Part shown: positions 25,189 through 37,946 of the stretch, in pieces
Position numbering within the stretch: the first letter of the stretch is position 1
Layout: each line of letters begins with the position of its first letter
Source: Paramecium octaurelia
Taxonomy: Eukaryota; Ciliophora; Oligohymenophorea; Peniculida; Parameciidae
Assembly: GCA_905182995.1 (NCBI GenBank)
Contig: CAJJDP010000061.1
Location: forward strand, 206,149-270,148
Direction of reading: 5' to 3'
Length of the DNA: 64,000 bases
Translations under genes and position numbers: made by a program
The notes under the pieces: generated by a model
The model's database searches: none
The model's input: only the letters and a program-made list of their open reading frames with translations
Told to the model about the DNA's origin: nothing

Positions 25189-27459
25189 TCAAAAACCTTA
25201 TTTAACTATTTAACCAGCTTTATTCGTTATTGTTGATTTTTTACTTAGAATTTATGTTAATTCATTTTAAAGCACAGCTGAGAGATTATTTGTGATAGGA
25301 GAAGAAGGTTCAATTCTATACTTACTAACCTACTTCTCTTCAGATTGTTATAAGCTGCTTTGTTTTTTTATTTAGCTTGATTTCTCCTATAATTCTTATT
25401 CCAATTATTGCACATATTAATCTAATTAGGTGATCTTATTTTAGAATATGCTTAATTATTTTTTATAATAGTCAATTTGTTAATTAACAGAGTTTTTCTT
25501 TGATATATCTTCTTTGGCTAAATTGAGCAATTGATAGTATTGCTATGAATTCGTAGATCTGATCTAACTTCTATAATTATACTTATTAACTTGGATTTTC
25601 ATATCCTTTATCATTTTGTCAAATGCGTTGAATTCCACTCCAGATCCTTCTTCTAAACTATGAAAAATTGGGATATACTTTTCTAAGACAATATCTAACT
25701 CTTCATTTTTATCAAAATTTAATTAATTTTTTTCATTTGAAGGAAGTATCGACTACCTAATTTTCTTAACAAAGATTACAGCGTACACTGCCCTTCTAAA
25801 TCGTTTATATATGAGATTATTATTGTTTTTAAACTCATTTCTCATTAAAACAACATAATGCAAATAGTTTGAATATTGTATGAATTATGAGAAAGTTCTT
25901 TAGGATTTTTCAACTGATAATAAATGAGATATCACGCTGTAACTTAGAGCAACTTTATTTTAAGATATAGCTTTTCTTACTTATAAATCAGAGTAATCAG
26001 ATTTTAATTGATTATGCTCATTTTTTAGTTCTTCAAATTCTTAAACAATATTTTAAGTTTACCATTTGGATTGTTAAATTTATTATTCTTAGGCCAGAAA
26101 TTATTGATCTAAGTGATAGCATTTATCGATTAATGAATTTATATATTAGTTATCTTATTAAGCTTTTAGATTTTATTATTATAAAGCATCCTCAAGCTAA
26201 TTGATTTTATCATTTTATTATTCTTATATAGACTTGTGTTCTAATTATAACTTTTCTTTTGTTTTTGTATATTCTTAATTTAATTAATCAAATTTTAGTT
26301 TAAGTTATTCTCCCACTTTATGCATATCAAGAATATTCTCACTAATTGAATCTTTTTCTTCTTTTAAATGTGCATTGGATTCAATCAGATCCATCAAAAT
26401 ATCTTTAATATCAACAAAAAAATCTTCAATTTGTGAAATGTTGTAACTACTTTTTTTTTTCTTTTTTGAACTTGAGTGTTTGTTGGAGGTTGAAGATTTT
26501 TTGCCTTCCAATATTGGATCTTAAGGAATGTAACTTTTATTTATCTATAAACATTCTGACATAATTTCATCGATTTGATTCTACACATAGCCAAATAATT
26601 TTGAAAATTCTTTGTTTTAATTTTCAATAGTTGAATTATAATCTTTCTATTATTCATATTGTTCATTAAAAACTTCACATTGTTTTCTTAATTTCTCATT
26701 TGCCTTATTCATTTCATCAAATTATAGTGCATAATTCTTTTCGCATTCCATTGCAGTTTAAATTTAAATATTGAATTGTTCATTTAATTAAGAATGCTTT
26801 TTCTCTAAATCTTCAAATTAAATTTTGACATATTTTAATTCAACTAACTCCTAATGCTACTACTCCAATCTGGTTCTATAATCTTCCAACTCTTGTTTTA
26901 GTAAATCATTTTCTGTTTCCAATTATTTCAACATATTAGTAACACTGTTTTCAAATTTATTCTTTTCAGCAACGATCTGTCTCATCTATTGTTCTGCATC
27001 CTATTTCTCCTTCTTTAATTGTTAATTCTTCTTAGTCAATTATGACAATTCTTCTTCCAAGCCCTTTACAGCATCCTTAATCAATGCAATTTATTCAGTC
27101 AATTCCTATAATGCCTATTCTTTAGATTGTATTTCTTGACTGTAATATTGCACTTACTCTAATAATTCTTAATTTTTATCTTATACTTCTTTTAAAGCAA
27201 CCAATAATTATTGATTAAACTATTACAATTACTTAGTTTTCCTTTATTGATTCTCAAACATCTGATCATGTTCATCCTACAGAATCGAAAATTGACGATC
27301 TACATAATCTTTTTGTTTTATTGCCTAATTCATTTGCTCCTCCATCTCTGCCAACCTCTCTTGCAACAAATTAATTGTCTAATCCTTTATTTGAATGTCA
27401 TTATTAAGCAACTTGATTCTTGTGTAACTTTCTTAAATTGCCTACACACTATCAGTCAT
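25189..27459 (-). CDS. long coiled-coil protein
   Basis: 756 codons in one frame without intron. Nearly the whole length is heptad-rich helix (Leu/Ile with Glu, Lys, Gln), for example INLLQERLAEMEEQM and LENDLLKQELEDYRTRL-type stretches, with a break at a poly-Lys/Ser linker (STSNKHSSSKKKKKSS). A less coiled domain lies at two thirds (YKRFRRAVYAVIFVKKIRQS). This looks like a cytoskeletal, basal-body or Golgi tether protein; no family is recognised. Its start is 38 bp from the stop of TVP23 on the same strand and its stop 30 bp from the preceding plus gene. Confidence 0.8.
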
Positions 27460-27497
27460 ATTAAATTCAAAAATATTAAAAAAATAACAATTTCATA

Positions 27498-28223
27498 TCA
27501 CTTCATAATCATTCCCACTATATTCATGCCCCCCTTGGCCATTTCTCTTTTCAATTGTTATAATTTCTTCTGGTGCTCCCCTCTGCATTTGTAGAATCCT
27601 TACAAATTAGTCAAAGACAAAACAAAACATACTATTGGCAAAGGTAACTATACTCTATTTACAATCATACCCAGAATATTTTGAATCCAAAGAAGTCTCC
27701 AAGACACATTATGCACCAAAAGAGTGTCCCATAAATGAGACAAGCCCAGAAGAAATACCTATCAACCTTATTGGATTATTCCTGGGATTGAGTTTAGAAC
27801 ATCCATTTCTACTCGCCTTTGATATCCATCTCAATCCACCAACGCAATCCAATCAGTTTCAAGCCCAAATAATTCTTCAGCACTAGAAATTGTGCCAACT
27901 ACAGTAAAATAACTAAGGGGTAAGCATGAATAACATCTTGCAACAGGATAAATGACAATCCTGGAATTGAAGTTAATGCCAAAGCAGCAACACAATAATA
28001 GGGATGAGCTGCCTCAGTAATATCATACTCTTATATTAATAAATCTTTCTATGGAAAACATAAACAACATATATACATTAGCTGTCTCCACTTCCTCTTC
28101 CTATTAGGTGTTCTAGTAGACAGCATCATACTTGTCGACTGTCAAATCAACATCAGGTTCTACATGCTCAGTTAATTTCTTGGGCTGTATGTTTATTTTA
28201 AAATCTAAGGAGTTAGATTCCAT
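27498..28223 (-). CDS. TVP23: TVP23 (FAM18) Golgi membrane protein
   Basis: 224 residues after removing introns of 28 and 23 nt. A polar N-terminus is followed by four hydrophobic segments. The family signature GLRWWIEMDIKGEQKWMF lies between the second and third helices (FAM18: VRWW, then a Gly-containing loop and W.FE), followed by DRYFFWACLIYGTLFW and the last helix with NLQGFYKCRG. TVP23 proteins are Golgi/TGN membrane proteins that work with YIP-family proteins in vesicle traffic. Length is close to the family norm of about 200. Secure. Confidence 0.92.
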
Positions 28224-28693
28224 TAAATATTTTATTTTTATATTTATATTTCATAATTAAAACAACTCTTTATTCCAATGCTCTCTTGAATTTACTTAAC
28301 AACAATTCTAATTATATTTAATTAATATTATACATTTGAATAAATGGTTAAAAAATCACAAATATTTTGAAAAAAGGAATTTATTTCCTTAAGAAAAGGG
28401 AATGAGAGAGTAAAATGAAGTGCTTAACTTAAGTAAATTTCTACTTGTTCGGATTACAAATATTCTAGATTTTGACTATAAAGTATAAAAAGGAAAGTTA
28501 CTTATAAGAGTCAATAATAGTTTTTGATAATAATCCCCCCAATTAGGCTTAAAATATACTAAATTTTCTTAGTTATCAAGATACTTGTACTAAATAATTA
28601 CTTTTAACTCTTTCATTCTTATTATAAAAATTTAAATTATGAGTGGATAATATAAATAGAATTTTTACTAAAATTAAAGTTAATTAATTAATA
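28224..28693. other. AT-rich intergenic with a short hairpin
   Basis: 470 bp between two minus-strand genes. A small inverted repeat (AAGGAA/TTCCTT, 28374-28390) is the only structure seen; its meaning is unknown. Confidence 0.4.
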
Positions 28694-29376
28694 TCATTCG
28701 CAATATTATGTAGGATGCCTCCTAAAAGAAATACGGTTCTCTCCAAATCTCGAATTGGATGAAGAAGGTATTGTAATAGCAGTTGATATGCTGTTATAAT
28801 TTGTAGTACAAGTAGATTTGGCTCTTGGCAATCTTAATGGGCATTTTGAGTGTGGTCTTTGTTCAGTTATGGTGATCTCGCGACTGAGGTTCATTAGTTT
28901 ACTTAGAGGTTTTAGTTTTTATTCAACAGGAAGTTATTTGTCTTCAATCTGTGATAAGAGCCTACCTCTTTCACTTAAGTAATGAACTTAATTTAAGACT
29001 TTGGTAATTTCGGTAGGAAAGTAATTTTGAGGATTTCTTTCATTAGAGTTACGAATTAGTTTTCTGAGAAAGAGTTTTGATTTTTCAGATAAAACACACT
29101 ATTTGAATTATTCGGTTGTTATAAATCGACCACTTTTGGAATTGGCTTGTTTGATATAACATGTTAATTCTTGTTCATTGATGCTAATTCCATACTTATT
29201 AAGAAGTGAAACCAATTCAAATTTTTAAATCCTTCCTTTTCCTTCCTGATCAAATTTAGCGAAGAGTTCTGCCAATTCTTATTTGTATTCCTGAATTATG
29301 ATATTATAATACTTCTTCCTGTGGATCTACAATGTATTAACTATTGACGGATTTACGAAATCTTTAGAGGAGCCAT
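28694..29376 (-). CDS. EF-hand-containing protein
   Basis: About 219 residues. The body contains an EF-hand-like pair: KFDQEGKGRIQKFELVSLL, then a helix, then ANSKSGRFITTEQF, followed by a basic Ser/Arg-rich tail. The 5' end needs one intron equal to 2 mod 3; either 23 nt (GTTAAT...CACAG) or 38 nt (GTAAAT...CACAG) fits from the ATG at 29374-29376, so the first exon is uncertain. The loops have few acidic ligands and may not bind calcium well. No closer family recognised. The start lies 42 bp from the divergent PIGM gene. Confidence 0.65.
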
Positions 29377-29418
29377 TGTTTGACAGTATGAGTTCGTAAT
29401 TTAAACATTAATTAATTT

Positions 29419-30605
29419 ATGAGTCCAAAAATTGCAATTATCATAGGGCTTCTAATAAGACTAGGATTAATTGCTTATGCGGAGATCTAGGATAAATATT
29501 TCAATCTCAAATACACAGACATAGATTATTCAGTATCTATAGCATCTTATGTAGGTGTACTCTGATGGAGCTTAATATGTTGTGGATGGTGGTTCGCCAT
29601 ATGATAGACACACCTATAGATATTCACCTATTTTAGCATACATTTTAATACCAAATGTGTGGATTTCATCATTTGGAAAGATTCTGTTCAGCTTTGTCGA
29701 TATGTTGGCGTGTTATTTTATGTAAAAAATGGTCAAGTCTACATTTTTATTGAATTTGTGGATTTTCAACCCTCTCACAATTTAAGTATCAACCAGAGGA
29801 TCATCAGACACCATAATAGTGCTTTTAATTTATGTCATGCTTTATTTACTTAAGAAAGAGAGATATACATGGGCTGCAATCATATATGGGTTCATGGTTC
29901 ATTTGCGTATCTATCCAATAATATACGCAATCCCATTGTACTTCTTTATCGATACTCATCAACCTGAAAGAATGTAAGATAAATGATATATTAAGATATT
30001 TGGGTATAATTAGTAAGAATAAAGTGAAATTTGCCTTGATTTCAGGTGGATTGTTCATAGCCTTATTGATATTATTCCATTTTATATACGAGGACTTCCT
30101 ATTCCAAACCTACTTATATCATTTTACAAGGAAGGACAATAGACATAATTTCTCTCCTTATTTTTATCAGATATATTTAAGTTTTGAATCCATAACCAGG
30201 ACTCAAGCCACATTGACCTTCTTACCATAATTTTTGATAGTTCTTTTGGCCGGTTTGAAATATTACAGAGATTTACCATTTGCTATGTTGATTCAAACTC
30301 TAGGGTTCGTTGTATTTAATAAAGTGCAAACAGCCTAATACTTTGTGTGGTGGATTGCACTGATCCCATTAGCACTTCAAAATACCAAGATGAGCAATCG
30401 GGAGATATTGATGTTGTCAATTACTTGGCTGATTTTGGAAGTGCAATGGAATTTTGGATCGTATTATCTGGAGATCTAAGGGTATGATGTATTTACAATG
30501 ATCTTTATTTAATGCGTGATATTCTTTTTGGGGAATGCGTATTTGATGGTCAAAGTGATTGAGAATCGCAAAGCGAGTGAGTTTTATAAGATTAAAATGG
30601 ATTGA
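29419..30605 (+). CDS. PIGM: GPI mannosyltransferase 1 (PIG-M)
   Basis: 380 residues with two 22-nt introns. The N-terminal helix [10 protein letters not shown] is followed by the lumenal signature TDIDY...[27 protein letters not shown], which holds the DxD-type motif of PIG-M. It then has [27 protein letters not shown] and about eight further hydrophobic segments ending in a short basic tail. PIG-M adds the first mannose to GPI anchor precursors on the lumenal side of the ER, using dolichol-phosphate-mannose. Length fits the family (about 400). GPI-anchored surface antigens are abundant in Paramecium, so the gene is expected. Secure. Confidence 0.95.
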
Positions 30606-30661
30606 ATGACTGAAAATATCATATAATATCAATAATTTATACATATCTCAATGTGATTTAC

Positions 30662-31404
30662 TCAATCCAATATGTTACTAGGGGCGGTGTACTCTAGTAT
30701 TCTATTAAAGTTTAACAAAAAGTCTCCGTAACCTTCAGGAGTTTGCAAGTACTTGATTTGTAATAGGTATTATAGTAAGAGGATGTTTTTGAATCTAAAA
30801 TAATGAGTAGGAGTAAGCTTATCTCTTTTCAATTAGAATATTGAGGACTAAACCACATCTCGATTGTCGCTATAGCTTTTAAACTTGATTCCTGTCGAAT
30901 CGTGTTCCACTTTGAGGTTGTTGGCATAGCAATCAATCAAGGATGAGGAGGATCTTTCGATAATAAAATAGGCTCCTCTAGAGCAGAGTATTTCTACAAA
31001 GTCATTTAAATTGTATTTGATAGCATATTATAAGAATGTTTAATCCTAGAATTGATGCACAGGTTTGTTAATGTCCTAAAGATTACAAGTCTAAATACTT
31101 TTCCGAATTCGTCACATAATAATTTAAAGCTCTCAAAATCATTATTTAGAAAGGCAGTTGATAGTAATGTGTATTGAGAGAGGGGGTGTTCAAGCAGGAG
31201 ATCTTTTTCATGTAGATCTCTCATGAGGTCGTGATTGCTATATCTGACTGCATACATTCCAAGTGTCCAATAATTTGGAGCAACAAGACTCTAAATATAA
31301 TCCCTATGGTTTTTTATGAATTCGATTAATTCTTAAGTCTTATTCTATTCAATTAAATTGAAAAGGTGAGTTTTCAAGTTTTTTGGAGCAGAAACAAGAC
31401 TCAT
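30662..31404 (-). CDS. helical-repeat (ankyrin-like) protein, unknown
   Basis: 239 residues with one 23-nt intron. The chain has ankyrin-like features: HRDYIQSLVAPNYWTLGMYAV, LLEHPLSQYTLLSTAFLNND and FLQYAIKYNLNDFVEIL, each a helix pair ending in a turn. The C-terminus (YFRFKNILLLQYLL) is hydrophobic-helical. No specific family is recognised. It starts 36 bp from the divergent giant surface-protein gene, so the two may share a promoter. Confidence 0.65.
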
Positions 31405-31440
31405 TCTTTATTTTATATAATATCGAGCAAATAATTAATT
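31405..31440. promoter_or_regulatory. 36-bp divergent spacer between two start codons
   Basis: The two ATGs of the flanking genes face away from each other with only 36 bp between them, so both 5' UTRs and promoter elements must be extremely short or overlap the neighbour. No motif recognised. Confidence 0.6.
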
Positions 31441-34400
31441 ATGTTTTTTATAGTTCTTGGTTTAATAGTTTAAGGCTTCTCCTAAACCAAAATAGAATTA
31501 GGTTAGACCTACAATGAGTACTATATTTCATAATAATTCAATTAGTGCTATCATACCTTAACAAGGAGATAAGAATTACAAATATTATGAAGTTCATATA
31601 ACAGAACTGAGTTCATTTCAAGATCTAATCATAGTTGTGAAATAACAATCAATGATTGGAAATCCAGATATATTTATTTCTTCCTAGAATCCCTACCCTG
31701 ATAGAACAAATTCTGAAATCTAATGTGATTCATAAGGAATGGGTAATATAATCAATAAATTGTTGTAGATATTTGCATAATATAGTTTCCAAACAAACAG
31801 ACTTATTATTTGGCTGTGTATTGTGAGGACTATTGTCGATATAATTTAAAAGTAGTTTATCAAGATTAATTCATAATGAGTAATTGTAAGTATCCTAATC
31901 TGAATTATAGCCGATGATTTGGAGTTCAAGCTTAATAGCACAAGTTGGATTGAAATAATTACAATCGACATAGAATAACTACCAAAATAGGAGATTATAT
32001 AAGATTACAATTTAGAGGTTTCTATAAAAGTGAAAAATGTTGAAATCCTGCAGGAATCTTTCCAAACTTTTATGAATTTGGGATTGGAAAGACCGACTCT
32101 CCAATAGCATCTATATAAGGGTTAGGATTCATTCTCTGGGATTCAGAAGTTTAAAATACGGAACATAATGGAAGATTAAATTTATACACTTCTGGTCGAG
32201 GCTCAATAAGGAGCAATAATATAGATAAAAACAAGAACATATGGATCCACAAGGTTTATTAATGTAGGAGAATCTATTGAGGATGTGATCTCAGCCAATT
32301 AATATGGATTCTATGTGCTCAACGTGACAACAGAGCAAGAATTATTCTATTCAGGGGAATTAATATTGAATATTTAATTAATATCCTTTAAAGGATACAC
32401 TGAGATGTATGTGAATCTTGATGAGAACCCAGCAGAATTAGAAAATTATCAATGGAAATTGCGAGATGGAGTTTCAGATGATCTCATTATTACTAATGAA
32501 GATTTGATACGATTGAATGCTAAAGGATCTTATGTTTATATTGCAATATTTGCAAAAGAATCCATCGCTACATTTGAATTGAAAACATAAATGTTGAATC
32601 CAGATTTAATGGTTATGGAATTGAATAAGCCAGCCATAAGGAAGATGAGTAAATCGGAATAACATCAATATAAATTCTTTATCAAAAGCAATAAATAACA
32701 AAGTGTTAGTGTAAGCTTAAGAAATATAAGAGGAGATGCTGATATCATTTTAAAATTATGCAATGAATTTTGGACCTGTAAGTTTAGCGAAGATGAATAG
32801 AGTCTCATTAGATCTTAGGATTTCAAAAATCATAATAAACCATACTTCTTCTCTTTAAAGTAAGACACAATCTTATTATAATAGTCCTGGGAATGACATA
32901 GTTCTTTTTGATTATCTACCAGCTAATTGTAAAGAGTATCAAAATTTTCACATCTGTTTCTACGCGATCTTAATTATTCCAGGAGAGGAGAACCTTGAAG
33001 AGGAGTTAACCTATTCTGTTTTAATAACCACTAAACAAGATAACATTCTATTATTAGAAAACACTCCTATTAAATAGTTTGTACTCCATGAATTCTACAA
33101 CTATTACAAGTTTATAGTAAATGATGGCGATCTTATTTAAAGATTATTCATTTAATTAACACCCATTTAGGGTTATCCTAGGATATTTTCATCTTAAACT
33201 CAAATGTATCCAACAAAAGAACAGAATGACAACCAAGGCGTTTAGAATCTCATCACTTATGGAACCAAAAGTAATGGGGCACCAATTGATGGAACAATAT
33301 ACATTGGGGTCTATGGGGAGACAGCTAGTTAATATATTATCACTGCAATCGTGTTCAGAGAATAAGATGACTGGGCAACCATTGGTAAATATGCCCATCA
33401 ATATATATAATTACTTGAGGGCTACCCTTAAGAAATTACTACATAATATTCAACTGATGTTCAACTTTTTAAAATCGATCTGAGTGGATATAGTGATCAA
33501 AATGCCTTATATCATAATCAGGTAAAGGTGAAATTGAGGATTGATTCTGGTGAATTTGAAATTTATGGATTTGATCATCCAGAAACTGATCTCGATAAAG
33601 CTATTCTAAAAGGATCAAACTCTTTAATACTCACAGATGAAATCGAGAAATATCCATAATATTTATATGTGAGAGTGTAAACTAATTCAACCTCAAGTTA
33701 TCCTATATACTCATATACTATTCATTACAGAGTGAGTTCCTAGCCCATTTAATTGGTCATTGGAGATAGCTATTAGGGCTTCATTGAAAAGTCTGAAAAA
33801 TAGATATTCTTTGTAAACTTTTATAAAAAGCAAGACTTAGAGATTAATCTCCATGCCGAATTCTTTGATCAATCTATAATTTGGGCTACTGTTTATCTTA
33901 ATAATGATATTATTGAAATGAAATAGCAAGGTCTAGTGCTTAATGCTGAATAAATCAAATTCGATAATTGCATAAAAACTGAAGAAATCGTTTAATGTGT
34001 AATTGCTATCCATGTGGAATCTAAATAAGACACATCCTTTACCTTATTGGTCACAAAAGAATTCTAAATCATCAAATTATTTAACGATGAGGCAATTACG
34101 AAAGTAATCAAAAGAGACTTGAATTATTTCACATTTCTATTAACTGAGGAAACATCAATAGCTATTCATTCTCCTATGACCAATATCAGAATTTTGGTTA
34201 GCATCATATTGTTAGATCCACCAACTATAGAATAGTTCCCTACTAATAATGATAATTCCTAGTTTTAGTCTTTAAACGATAACATAGAAATTGAAAGCTC
34301 TGTGTTTATAACATAATAGGACGTGCAAAGGGCTAATTGTGATAAAACTCCTTGTTATGCAGCTGTAACTTGTATGAATTTAAATTCAGCAAATAATCAT

Positions 34401-36893
34401 TCTGCTGTATACACTATCATCCGTTCTTCTGGAGTTTTTAAATTAGTTGAAGGATTTGTTTATACTGGCCTATTTAAAAGAAATTAAATGAAGTATTTTA
34501 AAGTTACTAACTTTAATGAAGCAGTTGGATTATAAATTGTTGTTTAATCATAAAATAAGGAGCACGTTTCAGTATTTGCAAGTATCAATTAAATGCCTAC
34601 TTAATTTTCTTATGATTTTACCTCATTCATTAATATTGGTGACTTTGTAATAATCCCTCCGAAATAGAATTCGAATGAAATTGTCACTTGCTAGTATATA
34701 ATATCAATATTATTATAGTATTGCTATTTAATCTCCTTATTAATCAATTATCTCGGTTTAGGTAAGAACAGGCACTGCTCGTTTTTATCACATCCCAATC
34801 TCAAAACAATTTGCTCATGTTTTCCCTTGGAATTCAAAAACATATTTATCATTTTATAAAACCTATAAAGAGGATTTTACTATTCTAATCGGTTCCAGTG
34901 TTGTCAATAACTACATTAAGCCCAAGATTCATATATGCTCCTATCAAATGAATGAATTGCTAAATGTTATGACTTCAATACCAACAGAGTACTTTTAATT
35001 ATATTTAGATATCATTGGAAAATGGATGATTATTATTTGGAAATTACAAGCGATTAAGAACATTATTGTACCCATTGCTATTATCTGATTTATGTGGAAA
35101 ATAACTACTAAGACGTCTTATTAACAATTACAATAGCCAGAAAAGATTTACCAATTTATTTAACTGACAATATGGAGATAAAACGAAAGCTTAAGACTGA
35201 TGAGTCTTAACATTATGTCTATACTCAAAGGCCTAATAGCGAAATCTATTTGAAAGTCACTGTTTTTCATGGAAAAATTTATGTTTTCAATAGAATAAGA
35301 GAGGAAGATCAGAATTCTAATAATTTTCTTCTTGTCCTTGATGAAAAGGATGGATTATTTGATCATTAATAAAATTAAATAGGAAGTCTTGAAGGTATTC
35401 ATGCCAATCGAACGATGCTCCTAAATTCATAGATAAATTCTTATCGAACAGCTGTTTATTTAAAAGTGTTTTCCAATTTCACAAATGACACTGTTTATTA
35501 AATTGAAATCATAGATAAAAATCAGGCTGCACAATTGAAAGTAGGGTAACCATAAAAATTCTAAAGTTCCCAGTCATCTTTTTAGACATTTTACTTTGTT
35601 ATCCCTAATGGAGTCAATAATTCGAGTGATGATTATTATTCAATAACACTTGAAAAATTGAAGTTTTTATAATTTAATAGCCAGGTCTTTGAATTCACTT
35701 TAAGATATGATAGAGATAATAATCCTAATAAATTATCAGATCATCATGATTTAGTTGATGCTTAAATCTCTTTCATACAAGAAATAGACGACATCGCTTA
35801 TATCTAAATACCTAGTATAGCAGGCACCTATTTTCTCACTGTTAGTTCTGCCCAGACTGGTACATTTATCTTTTACGTTACCTTGGGGAATAAAGACTAT
35901 AATACTTTAACACCAAAAACTTAGAGAATAGTGAGAACCAAAGTTGGAGAATAAAAAGTCTGGGAAATTCACATACATTAAATCTCCTAAATATTTGTCT
36001 AAATCTAATTGTGTGGAGGGATTGTTCATGCATATGGTAGCCCTTCAAGAGATGATCTTACTATGGGTCTTTACAGGGACAAAATTGAATCAGTACACAA
36101 TAAGTAATTATCTGGCAAAATCCCAGCTGTTTAACCCAAGATTTATTACTTAAATACTCAAACTATTAAAAATACCACCCAAACAGATTTTGTTTCTTAC
36201 ATAATATAAATTGACCTTCTATAATTAGATACAATTGTACCTGTAGATCATTTCTATCCAGGCAATGGTGGAGAGTTCAAATTATCGATAGTTGAAGATC
36301 ATCTGCATTTTGATTTCTCACCAATTTAATCTTCTGAAAAATCCAGTTAAGATTACATTTTAGAAAGCATCAAATATTCGTTCATCCATCAAAAATAGAA
36401 TTTAAATGATAATTCACAATTGTATAAATGTAATTTGAATGCATAATACAATTCATTTATTGTTAAAAGAATTTAACATGACCCTTCAAGCATCCTAACT
36501 CAACGAGTTTATATTGGAGAAGATGAATATCAAAAAATATCAGCTTCAATACAAGCCATAGGTACTTTCAATATATGTATTCTTTTAGTAACTATCAAAA
36601 CGAATCATTACGAAACAGTGCAACTATCATACTTTTATTCCACTTAAATTATAGAGCAAAACATCATTACCCATAATATTTATGATGAAAATAGAAGAGG
36701 AATTTTTATTATAATCCTTTCATTGTTATTGTTAGCATTGTTCTTGTTGATCATTAAATATCGAGATCTCAGATTAATGTAAAATATATCATTTAAATTT
36801 CTTAGCGCTAAATATGAAGCTTAAACATAGTAGCCTATTCCTTAATAGGAATAATCAATTGAAATGAATTATACAAATTTCAGATCAGGTTGA
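31441..36893 (+). CDS. giant single-pass surface protein with repeated beta-sandwich-like units
   Basis: 1,767 residues after removing six introns (28, 26, 25, 25, 25, 20 nt), each fixed by frame. It begins with a signal peptide (MFFIVLGLI), then a long ectodomain of repeated units such as QTYYLAVYCEDYCRYNLKV, YLYVRVQTNSTSSYPIYSY and IAGTYFLTVSSAQTGTF, which resemble the PPC-type strand pattern (Y.l.V....y.l.v) common in ciliate surface proteins. One transmembrane helix near the C-terminus (GIFIIILSLLLLALFLLII) is followed by a short basic/Gln tail. Conserved Cys pairs suggest disulphides outside the cell. The role is unknown; adhesion, mating or envelope function is conjecture. Confidence 0.8.
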
Positions 36894-37108
36894 ACTTTGT
36901 GAATTTACATTTAATTAATAAAATATTATTAATTTCAACTCAAAATTTAATAGTAATACCTAAAAATAAATTATACTATAAAAAGAAAACATAAAATAGC
37001 ATACAATATTTAATTATAGTAATAATAAGAAAGGAATAATTAAGTAATTTAATTACAATTCTTCTAAGAGTTATTTTAACATTTATAATCATTAATTTGA
37101 TTACAAAA

Positions 37109-37908
37109 TCAGTCTTAAGATTCTGACATTTAAGAATCTAAATCTTTTTCTGAATGCTATTCGTCTTCATCATCATTAATGTCCTCTTCCTCATGAATTT
37201 TTTCAGCATATAGTGACTCTGTTTTGTGCTAAATGCCAACAAGTTTTTCTAAGTCCATAATTCTCTTATGGGAAAATAGAATAGATTGTCTAAATTTTAT
37301 TTGATTTTGAATACTAAATCTACAGTTTCTCTCTATTTAATGCTTCGATCTCTCTCATGAGTTTGTAATTCTCATTTTTTTCTTCATGCAATTTCTCCTT
37401 CAATTTACCATGAAATACTTTGAGCATTGGTTACAGCTCTCTGATATTGGTAATGTTGTCGTTGTTGATTTTCTCATTCATAGCTTTTAATTCTTCCTAG
37501 ATTTTGAGTATTATGATTACTTCAGTCTTCTTTATTAATTCCTTATACTCAGCCAATGAATCTTGAAGCTATTTGATGGATGTTGTATATAATGTACTCA
37601 TAGCTGCCACATTGTCACTAGCACTCATTCTGGTTTTGTATTTCTCATCTAAGTTAACAAACTATTTCGATTTCTCATCATAGATGTCTGGAGGTTCATA
37701 AAGTTATCCCATCCCAGCTCTGGCAAGAACATTAGATACTGATTTACTGACTTCATCTCCTTGGAGGAGCTAAGCTGTTACATTATCAAACCTTTAGAGA
37801 TTTTTAATTCGTGAGCATTATGTCTTTTGGAAGGTAAGGACCATTATTCTATCCCAGATTCAAACTGTACAATCCACCCTGCTTGCTTGGCTTATCTTAA
37901 GTTCTCAT
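37109..37908 (-). CDS. conserved-looking coiled-coil protein, unknown
   Basis: 250 residues after removing introns of 22 and 25 nt. A compact N-terminal part (RIKNLQRFDNVTAQLLQGD, VLARAGMGQLYEPPDIYDEK) is followed by a long coiled coil (LQDSLAEYKELIKKTE, LREIEALNREKL-like) and an acidic tail (HEEEDINDDEDEQ). The layout recalls axonemal coiled-coil proteins, but no named family is recognised. It lies 38 bp downstream of the alveolin gene on the same strand. Confidence 0.72.
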
Positions 37909-37946
37909 AATTAATAATAATAAATATTAATATAAATATTGGTAAA

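Noticed and set aside
27211-27886. Hydrophobic plus-strand frames
   Set aside because: They lie antisense to the coiled-coil gene and TVP23, which have clear minus-strand support.
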